This document shows, in pieces, positions 22,778 through 34,607 of a stretch of 64,000 bases of DNA. A program made the translations under genes and the position numbers. The notes beneath the pieces were generated by a model. That model worked only from the letters and a program-made list of their open reading frames with translations. It had not been told where the DNA came from and did no database searches. Numbering within the stretch: position 1 is the stretch's first letter; each line of letters opens with the position of its first letter. The stretch is from Ixodes scapularis (taxonomy: Eukaryota > Arthropoda > Arachnida > Ixodida > Ixodidae): NCBI RefSeq assembly GCF_016920785.2, contig NW_024609846.1, positions 116,587,473-116,651,472 of the forward strand, written 5' to 3'.

Positions 22778-24174
22778 CGGTATGTTTTATTAAAAAAAAG
22801 TGCAGAATGCTATTTTTTCTTAAATGCATGCTTACAACTCATTAGTCACCACCAAATTCGAGTGCGCACATATCATTCGGAATTCATTCCCTCAGACACA
22901 AGGAAAATGAAAATGGCACAACAATAAGCTATGCATTTTATTTATTCATGAAAAATATGAAAGGCTGGACCCACCTACACAACTAATGTAGACTGAGAAA
23001 GTACAGGCATGAAAGATAAAAGAGGCTAAATTAAAAGTGTTTTTTTTTTTCATACAACAGGGTCAGCGGCGCTTAGAACTTTCAGACATTTCTCCCATAA
23101 CATCAAGAACTGCCAGACATAAACATCAGCCGATCTAAACTCCCATCTTTGTTGGCACTAACCTGTGTAAATTTAGCTCCTTTGCCCCAACATTAATTAA
23201 TGGAACTTTTAGCACCTGAACTATCTACTGACTCTCTCCGTTCATAATTTTGAACGTGTTGCTGACTAACATAGTGGTTTTCTTTAAAATATTCCTAGTT
23301 ATATTGTATGAAGGAAGGAATATTTGATGTGCTAACCCCTTTCTTCAAATTTGTCTTGTGCATATAACCTTGTTTATTTGTTGTTATTACCTTTTTCTCC
23401 TCGTTGAATTATCTATTTCACTCTTCGTTAGGTCTTAAATGAACCGTATTATTGTCTAAATAATTAATAAATACGCACATTCAGGAGGTCTTTTAATATC
23501 GCACTACAGAGGTGAACACCCCGACGAGAGCTTCCCATTCAATACTGCCCCAACAATGGTGACGGCACGTAAAGAGGCCCAAATGGAGACGTTTGCGCAG
23601 ACATAGACCGACGAAATTGACGACGACTTCGATAAACCATTTATCTGAACCACGTGCCATCCAACATCCAAAGCCAGACCACTTGCGTAGTCTGTTTTTC
23701 GTCGGAGGTGTGTTGTACCAATCAAAGCATTCCTTAACCGAAAGAATGCAGAAGCAGGAGATAGGCGTTCTTTTGTGTGCCGGCAGTTCGCGCTAACAAA
23801 CATCATTACACAACGCCTGCGCCTTCTTTGACAGCGGATTATTGCGCGAGCAAGCGCGCTCAATGCCGCCCCTTCTGTGTCAGTTTTGTTTCTGTGTCTT
23901 TGACTGCCAGGAGAGTCACCCTCTCGCTTGGGTTTCGTCAACGCGGTGAGATTGTTCGAACGTGTGCTTGAGGCCCGGGAACATATGCTCGTGTTGTCTT
24001 CCTCCCGTCTTTTGTACATTGGTGCTGTTTTGAGGTAGCCGGACCCTGTCTCGGACTGGGGTCCTGAAATGTTATACGGAAAAGAAGTCCAATTGGCAAT
24101 AAGGTTGGGGATCTGCGCGACGCGATTAATCTTGTTCCAAGGGCCCTATGCACTGCCTACTCTTGGCTTGTTTT
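22778..24174. other. No gene recognised; one 171-codon minus frame
   Basis: AT-rich to 23480, then more GC-rich. The minus frame at 23504-24019 is long for chance, but its Arg/Ser-rich composition and lack of a motif or splice signals do not let me call a gene. A full cDNA alignment would decide. Confidence 0.3.
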
Positions 24175-24255
24175 AGAGCGCAGCTCTTAGGGGCCCGTTT
24201 CCGGCTTGAGCGGCGTCGCCGTCGGCGTCGCCGTCGCCATCGGCGTCGGCGTAAC

Positions 24256-24297
24256 CGCGCGGTGCATCATGGGAAATGTCCCATAATGCACCGCGCG
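24256..24297. repeat. GC hairpin in the composite element
   Basis: Arms CGCGCGGTGCATCATGGGA and TCCCATAATGCACCGCGCG pair with one mismatch around a four-base loop. The hairpin is present in copy 2 at 38214-38258, where part of it is duplicated downstream. Confidence 0.85.
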
Positions 24298-24427
24298 AGC
24301 CCCCCACCAAGGTCACGTGACCTCGTGGGGGGTCACGTGACCCCCCGAAGTCACGTGACTCCCCTGAGGTCACGTGGCCCCCTCCTCGAGGTCACGTGAC
24401 CCCCGCCGATGTCGCGTGACCCCCCGA

Positions 24428-25080
24428 TGACGTCATCGTCACTGATGACGTCACCGGCATCCACATCGTCATCGTCATCATCACTGATGACGTCACCGGC
24501 ATCCACATCGTCATCGTCATCATCACTGATGACGTCACCGGCATCCACATCGTCATCGTCATCACTGATGACGTCACCGGCATCCGCATCGTCATCGTCA
24601 TCATCACTGATGACGTCACCGGCATCCACATCGTCATCGTCATCATCACTGATGACGTCACCGGCATCCACATCGTCATCGTCACTGATGACGTCACCGG
24701 CATCCACATCGTCATCGTCATCATCACTGATGACGTCACCGGCATCCACATCGTCATCGTCATCATCACTGATGACGTCACCGACATCCGCATTGTCATC
24801 GTCATCATCACTGATGACGTCACCGACATCCGCATTGTCATCGTCATCATCACTGATGACGTCATCAGTGACGTCACTAATGTCGTCACCGGCATCCGCA
24901 TCGTCATCGTCATCATCACTGATGACGTCATCAGCGACGTCACTGATGACGTCACCGACATTCGCATCGTCATCGTCATCATCACTGGTGAAGTCATCAG
25001 TGACGTCACTAATGACGTCATCGGTACTCGCATCGTCATCGTCACTGATGACGTCATCAGTGACGTCAGTGATGACATCA
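24428..25080. repeat. Minisatellite of TGACGTCA units, copy 1
   Basis: Units of 42, 39 or 36 bases follow the plan GATGACGTCACC, GGCATCCACATC, GTCATCGTCATC, ATCACT. I count about 19 exact TGACGTCA palindromes, the consensus CRE site for CREB/ATF factors. All unit lengths are multiples of three and lack stops, so long frames run on both strands (Asp-rich on minus, Ser/Thr-rich on plus). I regard these frames as a by-product of the repeat. Confidence 0.9.
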
Positions 25081-25303
25081 TCGGCATTGGGGGTCACGTG
25101 ACCCCCAAGGTAACGTGACCGCCCCCTGGTTAGTTTAACCCCCCCCCCCAGTGCCCTTCCCTCCTCCTCCTCAAGAGCTGCGCTCTAATTCGGCGTTACA
25201 GGGAGTTGTAAGCGGCTTTCATTTTTTTGTTTTGTTTTTTCCTAGAAGAATTAGACATCAGAACGCCAAGCTCTGGCTCGAAGGATTTGTGCGTAGACCT
25301 AAA

Positions 25304-25426
25304 GCTAGCTGCCTTTGTCGTCACTCCGCTCGTCGAACGCGTGACAACGCGGAACGCTTGTGTCCGGCGTTAAGCTCTCGCATTCGAACGCATTCGACGA
25401 GTGCAGTGGAGACAAAGGCAGCTAGC
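25304..25426. repeat. Inverted repeat next to the AT tract
   Basis: GCTAGCTGCCTTTGTC and its reverse complement GACAAAGGCAGCTAGC bound a segment with weaker internal pairing around CGCTCGTCGAACGC and GCATTCGACGAG. It looks like a small MITE inserted beside (AT)n. Confidence 0.65.

Positions 25427-25493
<67 letters not shown>
25427..25493. repeat. (AT)n microsatellite
   Basis: About 67 bases of alternating A and T with a single interruption (TTTA near 25450), read directly. Confidence 0.95.
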
Positions 25494-25497
<4 letters not shown>

Positions 25498-27600
25498 TTC
25501 GTCTCTTCCGTTATCAAAAATGAAAAAAAAAGATGAGGAGGACCACGAGCTGCGAAAGGAGGACGCGGATCTTTGATGGGCTTTTGCACACGCTAAAATG
25601 TTTTTTTTTTTTTTCTTTTTTTGCGACGAATTGTGTCGATGTTGGGGTTGTCAGTGAGCGTTTAAACTCTCAGTGACTTATAGGTCACAAAAACACCACC
25701 GCCCACAATAACATAAAATGGCGTCGTCTTTTATTCAGAAATATCGACATTTTCTTATACGTCGAAATGGCTAATATGGCTTTTGAACTTATGCTTGCTA
25801 GATTGCCCATGATTTATTTGCTCGATAGGCTTTTCTTTTAAAAACAAATCTAAAAGCCAAACCCTTCGATTAACCTGCACTGTGTCTCTCCCAGATCAAG
25901 TGCTTTCTCCCAGATCCCGTGAGAACCCACCGAAGGAGATGTGGGGCGTTTTTCAATACTTGTAAACAGTATGGGCTATGCCAAATTAAGCAGGGTTTTG
26001 AAACTATGGTCCTCGTAAATACTACAGTTAACCAAAATAATGTCACACTTCGTCCAGATGCTGTAACTATCGTGCCTTTCTAAGAAAAAGAAAAAAAGGC
26101 ACCTAAAGTTTTACTGACGATTAATCGTGATCCACTGAAGCTAATTCGAAATGTTTCCATAAAACTACATCTGCAAAAGAAAGAAAAAGTGGGACCGATA
26201 ATAACGTGTACCGAGTTTCAGTTGTCCGGAAAACCAAGAAAGATTTACGTCCAAGAGACCAGCGAAGAGAGATTCCGCCGCTTCTCAAGAACTCCGAAGC
26301 CCAAGTTCGACTGCTCACACGTCACACAAAAGACACGGAATTTCTCTGCAGACATGATGACAGACTTTTCTGCAGACAGGGCTCAAGCTTGTTCGAAGAG
26401 CATGTCTTGCTTCCTACATGCTTGAAGCATGTCTGTCAACAGTTCTGGTATGATGTATTAGATAGTATGACAGCGTCCTTACGCAGCGAGAGGGGAGTGA
26501 CCGACGTTGCCATTTCGTTAGTTTTCACATATCGGCGCCCGATAGCTTCGCCTGTTAAACAGTCGAGTGTCTAAAAAAGGTTGCTCCCACACAACCGCCT
26601 ATCCGCCAACTACCCAGCACTCGACTATTGCCCACGCTGCCTGTTCTGATTGGTCGTTTTCACGCTGCGGCTTCGGCACGTCCAGTGAACGTCAGAATAA
26701 CTCTGGGGTGAACGAAAAAAAGAACCAGTGTCTGCAAACATAAAAAAAGAAGAAAATACGTTCATATAGTGAAAGAAAAGAGCAATGTCGTATAATCCCG
26801 ACTGAACGTCAACAAACCGCAAATCCGCTGTCACTCCCACGACAAGCGCGAGCAGCGAAATCACCAAACAAACAAGAAAACAAGTGTTTCCAAAAGCTTT
26901 GTGAATGGCGCTGGCGGATATTTTCCGAAAGACCGCACGTGGTGGCCAACGTGCAAAGGGTTTTACGAGTACTGAATGAAATCTCTTGGCGCCCGTTTTT
27001 GCGTAAACAACGAGATGAATTGACGATGAATGTCATCGTAGGAGTTGTATTTTTTTATCGTAGATAATTGAACAAGTGGGTAAATAACTAAATAAGTAAG
27101 TAAACAAAAAAATGTGTCAATTGCTACATCTTCTAATGAAACGTTATCTGTCGCTATGAGGCCTCCCGGAAGTTCGTTTGCGTGTACCGAACTTAAGGTT
27201 CCATAATTGCTTAGTTGCTTACAAAAGGTTAAATAAACGTATGTTTTTGTTTTAAGGAGAAGTTGTTTTGTTTATTATCACATGGCGTTTAAGTCAGCCA
27301 ACAGAAATTTCGAAGACACCTAAGCACCTCTTATGAGTTGTGAGTGTGAAAACATTCTTGGCGCCGAGACGAGTAGAAGCGGCAGGGAGTGTAGCGTTGC
27401 GCCGTGCAGACCGCTTTGGCTTGCATGGTGACTGCTGCGCCGCTGGATGAATCAGCGGCGGGAGTGCGAAGCTCGGCGCGGCGGGTGCTGAAATCACCGT
27501 GTCCTTTTATCGTCATGATCGCCCTAGCTGCGGGTAGCGGTTGACAACATTAGACATCAAAGCGCAACGTTAGGCTTTTCGTCAAACCAGTGCATACCCG
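25494..27600. other. No gene recognised
   Basis: Contains T runs (25600-25621) and unassigned frames up to 122 codons (26206-26574). Two overlapping plus frames there disagree, and no splice context or motif is convincing. Confidence 0.35.
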
Positions 27601-27605
27601 CGTCC

Positions 27606-27627
27606 CCCCCCCCCCCCCCCCCCCGCC
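27606..27627. repeat. Poly-C tract
   Basis: A run of about 20 C bases, likely prone to sequencing length error. Confidence 0.9.
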
Positions 27628-27673
27628 CCACCCCCTCACGTCAAACAGCTGCGTGTACCGGTCGACGACGTTA

Positions 27674-27849
27674 AGCGCGAAACACATGTACGACGAAACT
27701 GTCCGATCCGACGTCCGACCGCGCAATACGACGGTCGGAGGCGAGGGTTTTCGTAGCATCGGAGAGCGTTGAAAACCCTCGCCTCCGACCGTCGTATTGC
27801 GCGGTCGGACGTCGGATCGGACAGTTTCGTCGTACATGTGTTTCGCGCT
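27674..27849. repeat. Perfect inverted repeat with 79-bp arms
   Basis: The left arm (27674-27752) starts AGCGCGAAACACATGTACGA and ends CGAGGGTTTTC. The right arm (27771-27849) is its exact reverse complement by eye. The 18-base spacer is GTAGCATCGGAGAGCGTT. The flanks on both sides resemble each other in direct orientation (a CAACGTTAGG/GTAACGATAGG block and GCGCATACCCG/GTGCATACCCG). An RNA from it would fold into a long perfect hairpin; it could also be a very recent inverted duplication. Confidence 0.9.
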
Positions 27850-27894
27850 CTAGACCTCATAACGTAACGATAGGCCTCACGCTGCAGGCCAGCG

Positions 27895-28013
27895 CATACC
27901 CGTTCCAGTTCCAGCGGTGCAAAATGGAACGACGGCTTTCCTTCGTTCCTCCTAAAAGGAACGCGTTCCAGGAAGGCCGTTCCTTGGAGCGCCGTTCCGT
28001 ACAACATTGGTAC
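27895..28013. mobile_element. Fragment of a GGAACG-rich hAT-like element
   Basis: Dense GTTCC/GGAAC words (CGTTCCAGGAAGGCCGTTCC) lead to the end GCGCCGTTCCGTACAACATTG. Repeated GGAACG words next to an ACAACATTG terminus suit a hAT sub-terminal region. The other end is missing or overlapped by the palindrome. Confidence 0.35.
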
Positions 28014-28464
28014 ACTTGAAATGCGTGCGTGACGAAACCATTGGGCGCCACCAATCACGGGAACAAGGGACGTGGAGAGGATGTAAAGGCTTTGACTGTG
28101 TTAGTTGTCCTCGGGCGTTATCGGCCGCCCTCTCAACCGTAGGGGATGCCATCTCGACGAGTGCAGTAAACGCAGGAGGAATGCAGGCAAAGCAGGCGCG
28201 AAGCAGCAAGCAAGAACTTCGAACCCGATCAAGGACGAAAGAGGCCAAGAGATGCGACATACGTGAAGGACCAGTTGGACAGAGACATTCTCATTGAACG
28301 GTCATGAGTGACATGTTTCTAACTACTGACTCGACGTCACGCGCCAATATCTCCGTCTTTTGCTCCGACAAATATATCATGTCCAAACCGAAAAGCGGAA
28401 CGAAGCCCTCCCGCTTCCCGTTTTTCGGCGGGAAAAGTTCACGCCTTCCGCTTTTCGTTTGGAG
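28014..28464. other. No gene recognised
   Basis: Frames on both strands at 27952-28297 (96-102 codons) overlap without a motif. Sequence near 28395-28455 is rich in CCGCTTTTCG/CGGGAAAAG inverted words. Confidence 0.35.
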
Positions 28465-28579
28465 CCCCCTGGTTAGTTTAACCCCCCCCCCCCCCCCCCA
28501 GTGCCCTTCCCTCCTCCTCCTCAAGAGCTGCGCTCTAATTCGGCGTTACAGGGAGTTGTAAGCGGCTTTCATTTTTTTT
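28465..28579. mobile_element. Right end of a third CRE-rich composite element
   Basis: CCCCCTGGTTAGTTTAACCC, a C run, CCTTCCCTCCTCCTCCTC, AAGAGCTGCGCTCTAA and AAGCGGCTTTCATTTTTTT match the right ends at 25118-25228 and 39131-39236. There is no TGACGTCA array to its left, so this copy is truncated or has another interior. Confidence 0.75.
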
Positions 28580-29139
28580 ATGTATCTGCATAGAACTAAA
28601 CACAGAACTATCATTTTCGACGTTGCACATCCGGCATTCATAACCCTTGCCATCTTCCTGAATGTTTGTGTGTGTTTTAACATCAGAAACCGGACTTTTG
28701 AAAGTTAGAAACAAGACGTTGCGAATATTGGACGCACGCGTTTTTGCAAAGCTGACGTCAAGTGGCTTAAATCGAAAGCATGCATATTTACAGTAATATC
28801 GTTATCTCTTCTGTTGAAGGCTCAGCAACCGTTGCATTCGTTTTCGCGCACGAGACGGTGACTCGCAGTGAAAGTAAGGACGCAGTGTTCTTGCCTTTAT
28901 TTTGACAAGGTACACACGCTTGCAGGCATGCGCTGATGAGGCCCCAAGACCAAAACTCTCGTATCGTGATTCGTGACTGCGCCAGCTGCTACCCAACGTC
29001 GTTGTCACTTCACTTCTGCAAGAAGTCACTGTAAAATATCCTGTAAACACACAAATACTACACTGCTACAATTATCTTGTAGAATATCACTTTAAAAAAA
29101 TTTGGTTGTGTGTAATGTTATATAGCTTAGAACTTAGTC
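28580..29139. other. No gene recognised
   Basis: A minus frame of 82 codons at 28802-29050 has no motif. Otherwise plain sequence. Confidence 0.35.
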
Positions 29140-29400
29140 TGCCTCAACGGGCGACATGTCTCCGCTGTAGATGAAAAATTTACTCAGTGCAGTACAAGCG
29201 CTAGCCTGGGGTCTTTAACGTGCATCACGCGGTAGTGATACACGACCACACGCCAGTACGATGGCCATCTAGATCGAAACGGGCAGGGGTGTAGATTGAA
29301 CCCAGGATCCCTGGGTTCTGCAGTGCGAGCTTTCGCTTCACGTGCTCCGAACTGGTGTGCGCTAGCCTACTCGGCCACCGATTCCCCTGAACATCACCTA
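29140..29400 (-). mobile_element. tRNA-derived SINE of tick Ruka type
   Basis: On the minus strand a tRNA-like head has an A box TGGCCGAGTAGG (29366-29377) and a B box-like GGTTCAATC (29294-29302). It is followed by a body with GTTTCGAT and the tail motif CGTGATGCACGTTAAAGACC. The GGTCTTTAACGTGCA block and the tRNA head are what I recall of Ruka-like SINEs of ixodid ticks. The B box departs from consensus, so it is probably an old copy. Confidence 0.6.
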
Positions 29401-30183
29401 TGCCTGGGATCCATATCATTTAAGCTTAATGAACACACGAAAAGCTGTGCAAAATCGTCATGATGTTTCATCATCAGTAAATATCTTCAGCCTGCAAGCG
29501 CCGTCACCACGAAATCTGAACTGTCTTGGCCTAACCTTGCCTTGCGTCGCAAAACTTCTCGATTGTTTATCTTTCATAGATTTTTCTCGCAAAGTCATTA
29601 TTCAACCTATATCTTTTTACACGACATTTCTATGCTTCATCCCGTCTCGATTATCCTTATAAAGTAATCATAGCAATATGCAATACTAACACATTCCACC
29701 AGTCGTTCGTTACCAAAACCAGGCTGGACCCGCTTTTCCGGCTCCGTCCACACAATCTAGTCAGATATAAAGTCCTTGCTAGTTCTTTTTACAAGGAACG
29801 ACAACCAATACGAATCACAAAGCACATTCCCCTGGAACAAAACGGCGTCCTACAGTTTAGTTCTCTGCTTTGTGCCACCATTCGCTTCCTAAAACCTGCG
29901 CCGTCACGCAGTCGGCAATCCAAAGAATGTCGCTACTTGTAGCAAGTTCTTATGTAGGAACTCTAGCTAGATCAATCGTTCAATTACTAACATATTTCCG
30001 CGTGCATGACCGCGAAGGAACGCCTCTCCACATTTCTAGAAGATTCGAGCTTACTCTTGCCCAGAGTGTAAAAGGTAAGGAGGCCAACGTCACCTTGCCG
30101 ACTCAGACTCTTCCGACCACGACCATACCTCGGCAAACCTCACTCATGAGGGCCCTCACTCACCCTCACTCGCCCTCATCCTC
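29401..30183. other. No clear gene; weak LINE-like stretch
   Basis: The plus frame around 29695-29875 (HQSFVTKTRLDPLFRLRPHN) has the look of the C-terminal tail of a LINE reverse transcriptase, but this is too short to assign. Confidence 0.25.
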
Positions 30184-30615
30184 ACAGGTGAGGTGAGGGT
30201 GAGTGAGTTTCTGAACCAGGAAAATTCATGAGTGTGAGGGTGAGTGAGGGCTGTGAGGGCGGTGAGGGCCGTGAGGGCCGTGAGGGCTGTGAGGGCCGTG
30301 AGGGCGGTGAGCGCCGTGAGGGCCGTGAGGGCGGTGAGGGCCGTGAGGGCGGTGAGGGCCATGAGGGCCATGAGGGCGGTAAGGGGTATGAGGGCCATGA
30401 GTGCGTGAGGGGCGTGAGGGCGGTGAGTGGCGTGAGGGCCATGAGCGTGTGAGTAGTGTGAGGGCGGTGAGTGCGTGAGGGGTGTGAGGGCCATGAGTGC
30501 GTGAGAGCAGTGAGTGGCATGAGAGGCGTGAGGGCCGTGAGGGCCGTGAGGGCGGCGAGTGCATGAGGTGGTGTAAGGGCCATGAGTGCGTGAGGGCGGT
30601 GAGTGCGTGAGGCCC
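30184..30615. repeat. GTGAGGGC minisatellite, left block
   Basis: Units of GTGAGGGCC, GTGAGGGCG or GTGAGTGCG are repeated with small variations. The units are mostly multiples of three, so minus-strand frames up to 203 codons (Pro, His, Ala, Leu, Thr repeats) appear open. I treat them as non-coding. Confidence 0.9.
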
Positions 30616-30902
30616 CCTTCAGATCGAGCATCTTTCTCAGCAATTTTGGTGTTAAGGACGGGTTGTTCTCTAGCTTTCCCTAGATCGACACGAATTGCTG
30701 AGATCGGGTCCGGCTCAAAATAAGCAAGCAACTCGGAGCAATTCGAATACGTTTGAAGCGGCTGCATCCAATCAGGGACGCAAAATTTTCACGTGATACC
30801 TCGTGCCGGTGATGATGACACCGAAAGACTTGGTTCTGGTTTGAAATCGATCGTTTTTTGGAAATAAACTGTTTCAGAAAGGTGCATTAATATTCTTAAT
30901 TG

Positions 30903-31310
30903 GCGGTGAGTGGCGTGAAGGCGGTGACGCCGGTGAGTGGCGTGAGGGCGGTGAGTGGCGTGAGGGCCGTGAGGGCGGTGAGGGCCATGAGTGCGGTGAG
31001 GGCCGTGAGGGCGGTGAGTGGCGTGAGGGCTATGAGTGCGTGAGGGCCGTGAGGGCGGTGAGTGGCGTGAGGGCGGTGAGTTTCGTGAGGGCCATGAGTG
31101 AGTGAGGGGCGTGAGGGCCGTGAGGGGCGTGAGGGCCGTGAGGGCGGTGAGTGCGTGAGGGCCGTGAGGTTCAGTGGGGGTGAGTGAAGGGCTGAAGGTA
31201 AGTGACTGTGAGGGTGAGGGTGAGTGAGGGGCTCAAGGTGAGTGTAGCTGTGAGGGTGAGTGAGGGGCTTAGGTGAGTGTGGCTGTGAGGTTGAGGGTGA
31301 GGGCGACCTA
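30903..31310. repeat. GTGAGGGC minisatellite, right block
   Basis: The same unit type as the left block, ending in longer variants (GTGAGTGAGGGGCTCAAG). The two blocks are separated by about 290 bases of unrelated sequence. Confidence 0.9.
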
Positions 31311-34049
31311 AAATGCCGACCTCTGACCACGACGCACACTCATACTCTTTCTGCCAGTCTCGCTCCAGCCAGGTTTCACGCCGACGCCGCGATCTTCGCT
31401 GCTGCTGTTGTCGACGCTCATTCTTCCTTTTTTGTTTCTGGCACGTGTCCACCGATTAAACCTTTATTTTCAATTTACGCTCGTCCAAAGGTTTCCATCT
31501 CCGACAATATAGCACAGTTCCGCATCCTAACTTGTATTTTGTCTATGTAGTTAAGTTTTAAAAATTATTGTTTTCTTGTACGTCCCACTCCCTTTAGTAT
31601 ATGTCGTTGGTCCTGATGGACATTAAAATAATTCAATAAAATAAATAAAAAATAAAAAGGAGGAGCCTTAATCGGGCTGGACGCGGAACATTCGAAGCTC
31701 CTCTCTGTCGTTCTAACCTTATCAGTGACTACATAGAGTCACATTCAAGGTTAGAACGGTAGGGCGTCTTCTTTGAACGCCACACCTCCAGCGCGCTCTG
31801 GTTGCCTTCCGCCGCGCTCTGGCTGCGCGTGCACGCTCGAAACGTCATCGAAGACACGTAGCTCCCACTGGAGGCGGTACAACAGAAACTGCTCCCTGTC
31901 GTTCCAACCCTATCAGTTACTACAATCGTCGTAGCGTCTTAAGTATCCTTAAATTCACCTGCTGTATAGCGACCTACAACCAAACAGACTTCAAGGCGTC
32001 TTCTGGTAGCCACGTTCGCTGCCTCGATACTACCAGGCAAATGCGTAGGGATTCGCAATTTTCTCCAGATTTGTCGTCACCTGCTGAAAATTAAGGGGAC
32101 GATGTAAAGACTCGGTAAACACACCGGTCGGAGAATGCATTGTGGGACTCGCACTCCTGCCACGAGCACCTCTGCTGCGCCATATCAGTCACTCTGAAAC
32201 CGGGCCTGCCGCGCACAAGACGAGGCTGGGCAGGGCGGTGGTCGCGTGGTGGTCAAATCGGGCCATTAGGATTTCGATTTTTATTATTTAAACTAAGAAC
32301 CAAAATTGCTACACCGATCTGAACCTCCTTATACACTCTGACAATGTCTGCGAGAATATCGCAACAAGGTCTCATGGGCTCGGAGACAATATCAAACGAG
32401 GTAAGAAATTTCAAACGCGCAACTTTCTCTCTTCATAATTATTCAAGAAGAATCTAATGTATAGCAAAAAAAAAAAAAAAAGCGATGTCATAGAAAATTG
32501 ACTGTATGAAGCCGATTTCCCAATTTAATAATAAAAATTAGAATATGTACTTTTTTTCAGAATGTGTTTCTTTACGTCTGCTTCACTAAGTTGTTTAATA
32601 AAACAACTTTAGGCTGCATTGCGCCGCCACGAAAACTGTTCTGGAAATAACTTTCGTAATAACCAGATCAAAAATAGTTTAAGCGGAAGACAACATTCAG
32701 TGTTAGAGTTGTCTCCCATCTTGTTTAACAATCTTTCCATGGTTATGAATCTTCCTTCAAGCTTTTCATCAAATCAGTCTTTTTTTTCTTTTTTTTTTCT
32801 TTTCTTTTGCGAGAGACATTTAGCATTACGTTTTATGCGTTAAGGAAGCAAGAAAATAAATAAAACAGAATTAACGTTTAACGACTGGAAACGGAAAGCG
32901 TAATAGGAAACGTGCCGGCAAAAGGCGATCGGTAAAAGTGATATCTGGTATCAGTCTTACTGTTTTTACGTAAGGCGATTGTTCAGAGCACGCGTTAAAG
33001 AAACGTGCTCCTTCATCCTAGACGAGGGAGAGACCCTCCTCGCCCTCCTTCGGACCATGCACAGACAAAGGGCGAGCGCCTGCGTTATATGACCAAAGCT
33101 TCCGCCCGTTCGCGGAGAACCAAAACCGCCGTTTCATAACTGGAAGGCATTCACATAAGCGGGCGCGACGAGGCATTTGGACCAGAGCGTTTCGGCTGTC
33201 AACGCTTTCTTTTGTCAGGTTTGTGGCGTTCGAATCATAAATTACAACCGGGGCGGAGATGAATTTCAGAAAAAAATATTAAATAATAAAACAAAAATGT
33301 ATTGCTGTTATTATTTGAGCCTGGGTATTCAGCCCCCTTTAAAGGTGCCATAAAGAGGTTTTCTGAGATGGCCAAAATATGGCGTGAACTCACTCTGCTG
33401 GCTCTAAGATCAAATGAAAGATAGCAAGACACCGATATCATCTCCGGCGCTGGGAGGGGCATGTTCAGAAACCAGGACCGCTGTCGGCCAATAACAAGCG
33501 AAGTATCCTCGCGCCTCCGACCAGTGGAACCGCGGAGTGATATCTCGAATGGGCGCGGCTCGTTGCCAATACAGCCCGGACTACGATTCAACCTATAGCG
33601 AGCGCGCGCTCGAGAGCTGACGACCGAAGACACCGATCCCGCGGTAAATAAAAAAAAAAAAAAAAACGAAAACATAGTGCGCTGTTTTTGATCGTTCATT
33701 ATGTGAATCATTCATCATAACGAGACAATTTAAAATGCGTATATTTATTCAATTTGTGCGTGAAAACTTTTTCTATATAACGGAGTTCATATTAACGAGA
33801 CATCATATGTATTTTTATTTTATCCAAACAAAAAATGAATATATTTTAATTATGGTAACTATGTTTCTAGTTAAGTTTGTGAAAACAAACCATTCAGTTA
33901 GAGAGAAAGAGAGAGAGGGATCTTTCATTCAAAAATTTTCAAGCTCTACACACTTTTACTTAATTTGCACTTTCTTCTTTTCCTGGATTTGAAGGGCCAG
34001 TTCCTCGCACTTGCAGATAAAACAAGACAAGTAAGCTTTAACTGTGATC
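31311..34049. other. No gene recognised
   Basis: Starts with an AT-rich tail (31618-31660, AATAAATAAAAA words) that could be the 3' end of a retrotransposon. It also holds an A run (32466-32482), T runs near 32780 and GAGA words at 33901-33920. The 158-codon minus frame at 33235-33711 has no motif. Confidence 0.35.
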
Positions 34050-34607
34050 TAGTCAACATTTTTAATACCGGAAACAGATCGTCCATGGATGCTATACGGG
34101 TATAGCTCGAGGGAAAGGAGAAGATGAGAGTGCGGGGCAGTCATCGTCGCAGTCTTCTTCTTTGGCTTCTGCGGCAGGGGTCCAAACTCCGGGGGTTGGT
34201 CTTCGGCACGGCGGCTTGCTCGGGCGTTGGAGTCTTCTGCGAAGGGTTGTCTCCCGAGGCTGAGCACCTCACTTGGTCGGGGCGTCTTCGGAGGGGTACG
34301 CTTCACGAGCATAAAATGCGATATCCCGCACCTCCACCTAAATCTCACGAATGACAATTGATAAGGCGATAATAACTGCAGAAACTAAACGTTTAAGGGG
34401 GTGAACTTGTGCCCATGAATAAAAAGGAAACAGAAGATAACAGCAGAGCGTCGCGGGCGTTGAAGTCGGCGTAACAGCAGAGTCGAATGCTGGGGCGAGA
34501 CTGACTCTGCTGTCCATACTGATTCCCTTATGTACCCTCGTGGGTTTCTGAAACATTCGGAGCTCGATTAGACGATAATGTTCTCGGACTTGCGAGAACG
34601 CCGAGAA
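34050..34607 (-). mobile_element. Inverted gypsy fragment: LTR end, primer site and Gag start
   Basis: The minus strand from 34607 to about 34344 matches the plus-strand LTR at 48770-49079 with scattered differences, for example AAACCCACGAGGGTACATAA against AAACCCATGAGGGTACATAA. Just inside comes TGGTGGAGGTGCGGGAT, a primer-binding-like stretch, and then Gag-like coding sequence running down to about 34060. It belongs to the same family as gypsy-2 but points the other way. No 5' part of its LTR and no partner LTR were seen. Confidence 0.7.

Larger units (their letters stand above)
24175..25228. mobile_element. CRE/E-box-rich composite element, copy 1
   Basis: The outer repeats TTAGAGCGCAGCTCTT (left) and AAGAGCTGCGCTCTAA (right, about 25172-25187) are inverted. 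Beyond the right one the copy continues TTCGGCGTTACAGGGAGTTG to AAGCGGCTTTCATTTTTTT. Inside are a GC hairpin, a run of GTCACGTGAC palindromes and a tandem array. The same order is found at 38134-39236, and the right end alone at 28465-28579. There is no enzyme gene; the superfamily is unknown to me. Confidence 0.65.

Noticed and set aside
23504..24019. 171-codon minus frame
   Set aside because: No motif, no splice signals and biased Arg/Ser composition; kept only as a note in the gap entry.
24428..25080. CRISPR array
   Set aside because: The repeats are directly adjacent and contain no unique spacers; the genome is eukaryotic.
24351..25101. Frames of 230-248 codons across the TGACGTCA array on both strands
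   Set aside because: Repeat units are multiples of three and stop-free, so several frames are open at once. The translated repeats have no domain.
30156..30767. 203-codon Pro/His/Ala/Leu/Thr-rich frame
   Set aside because: Product of the GTGAGGGC minisatellite; parallel frames are open too.
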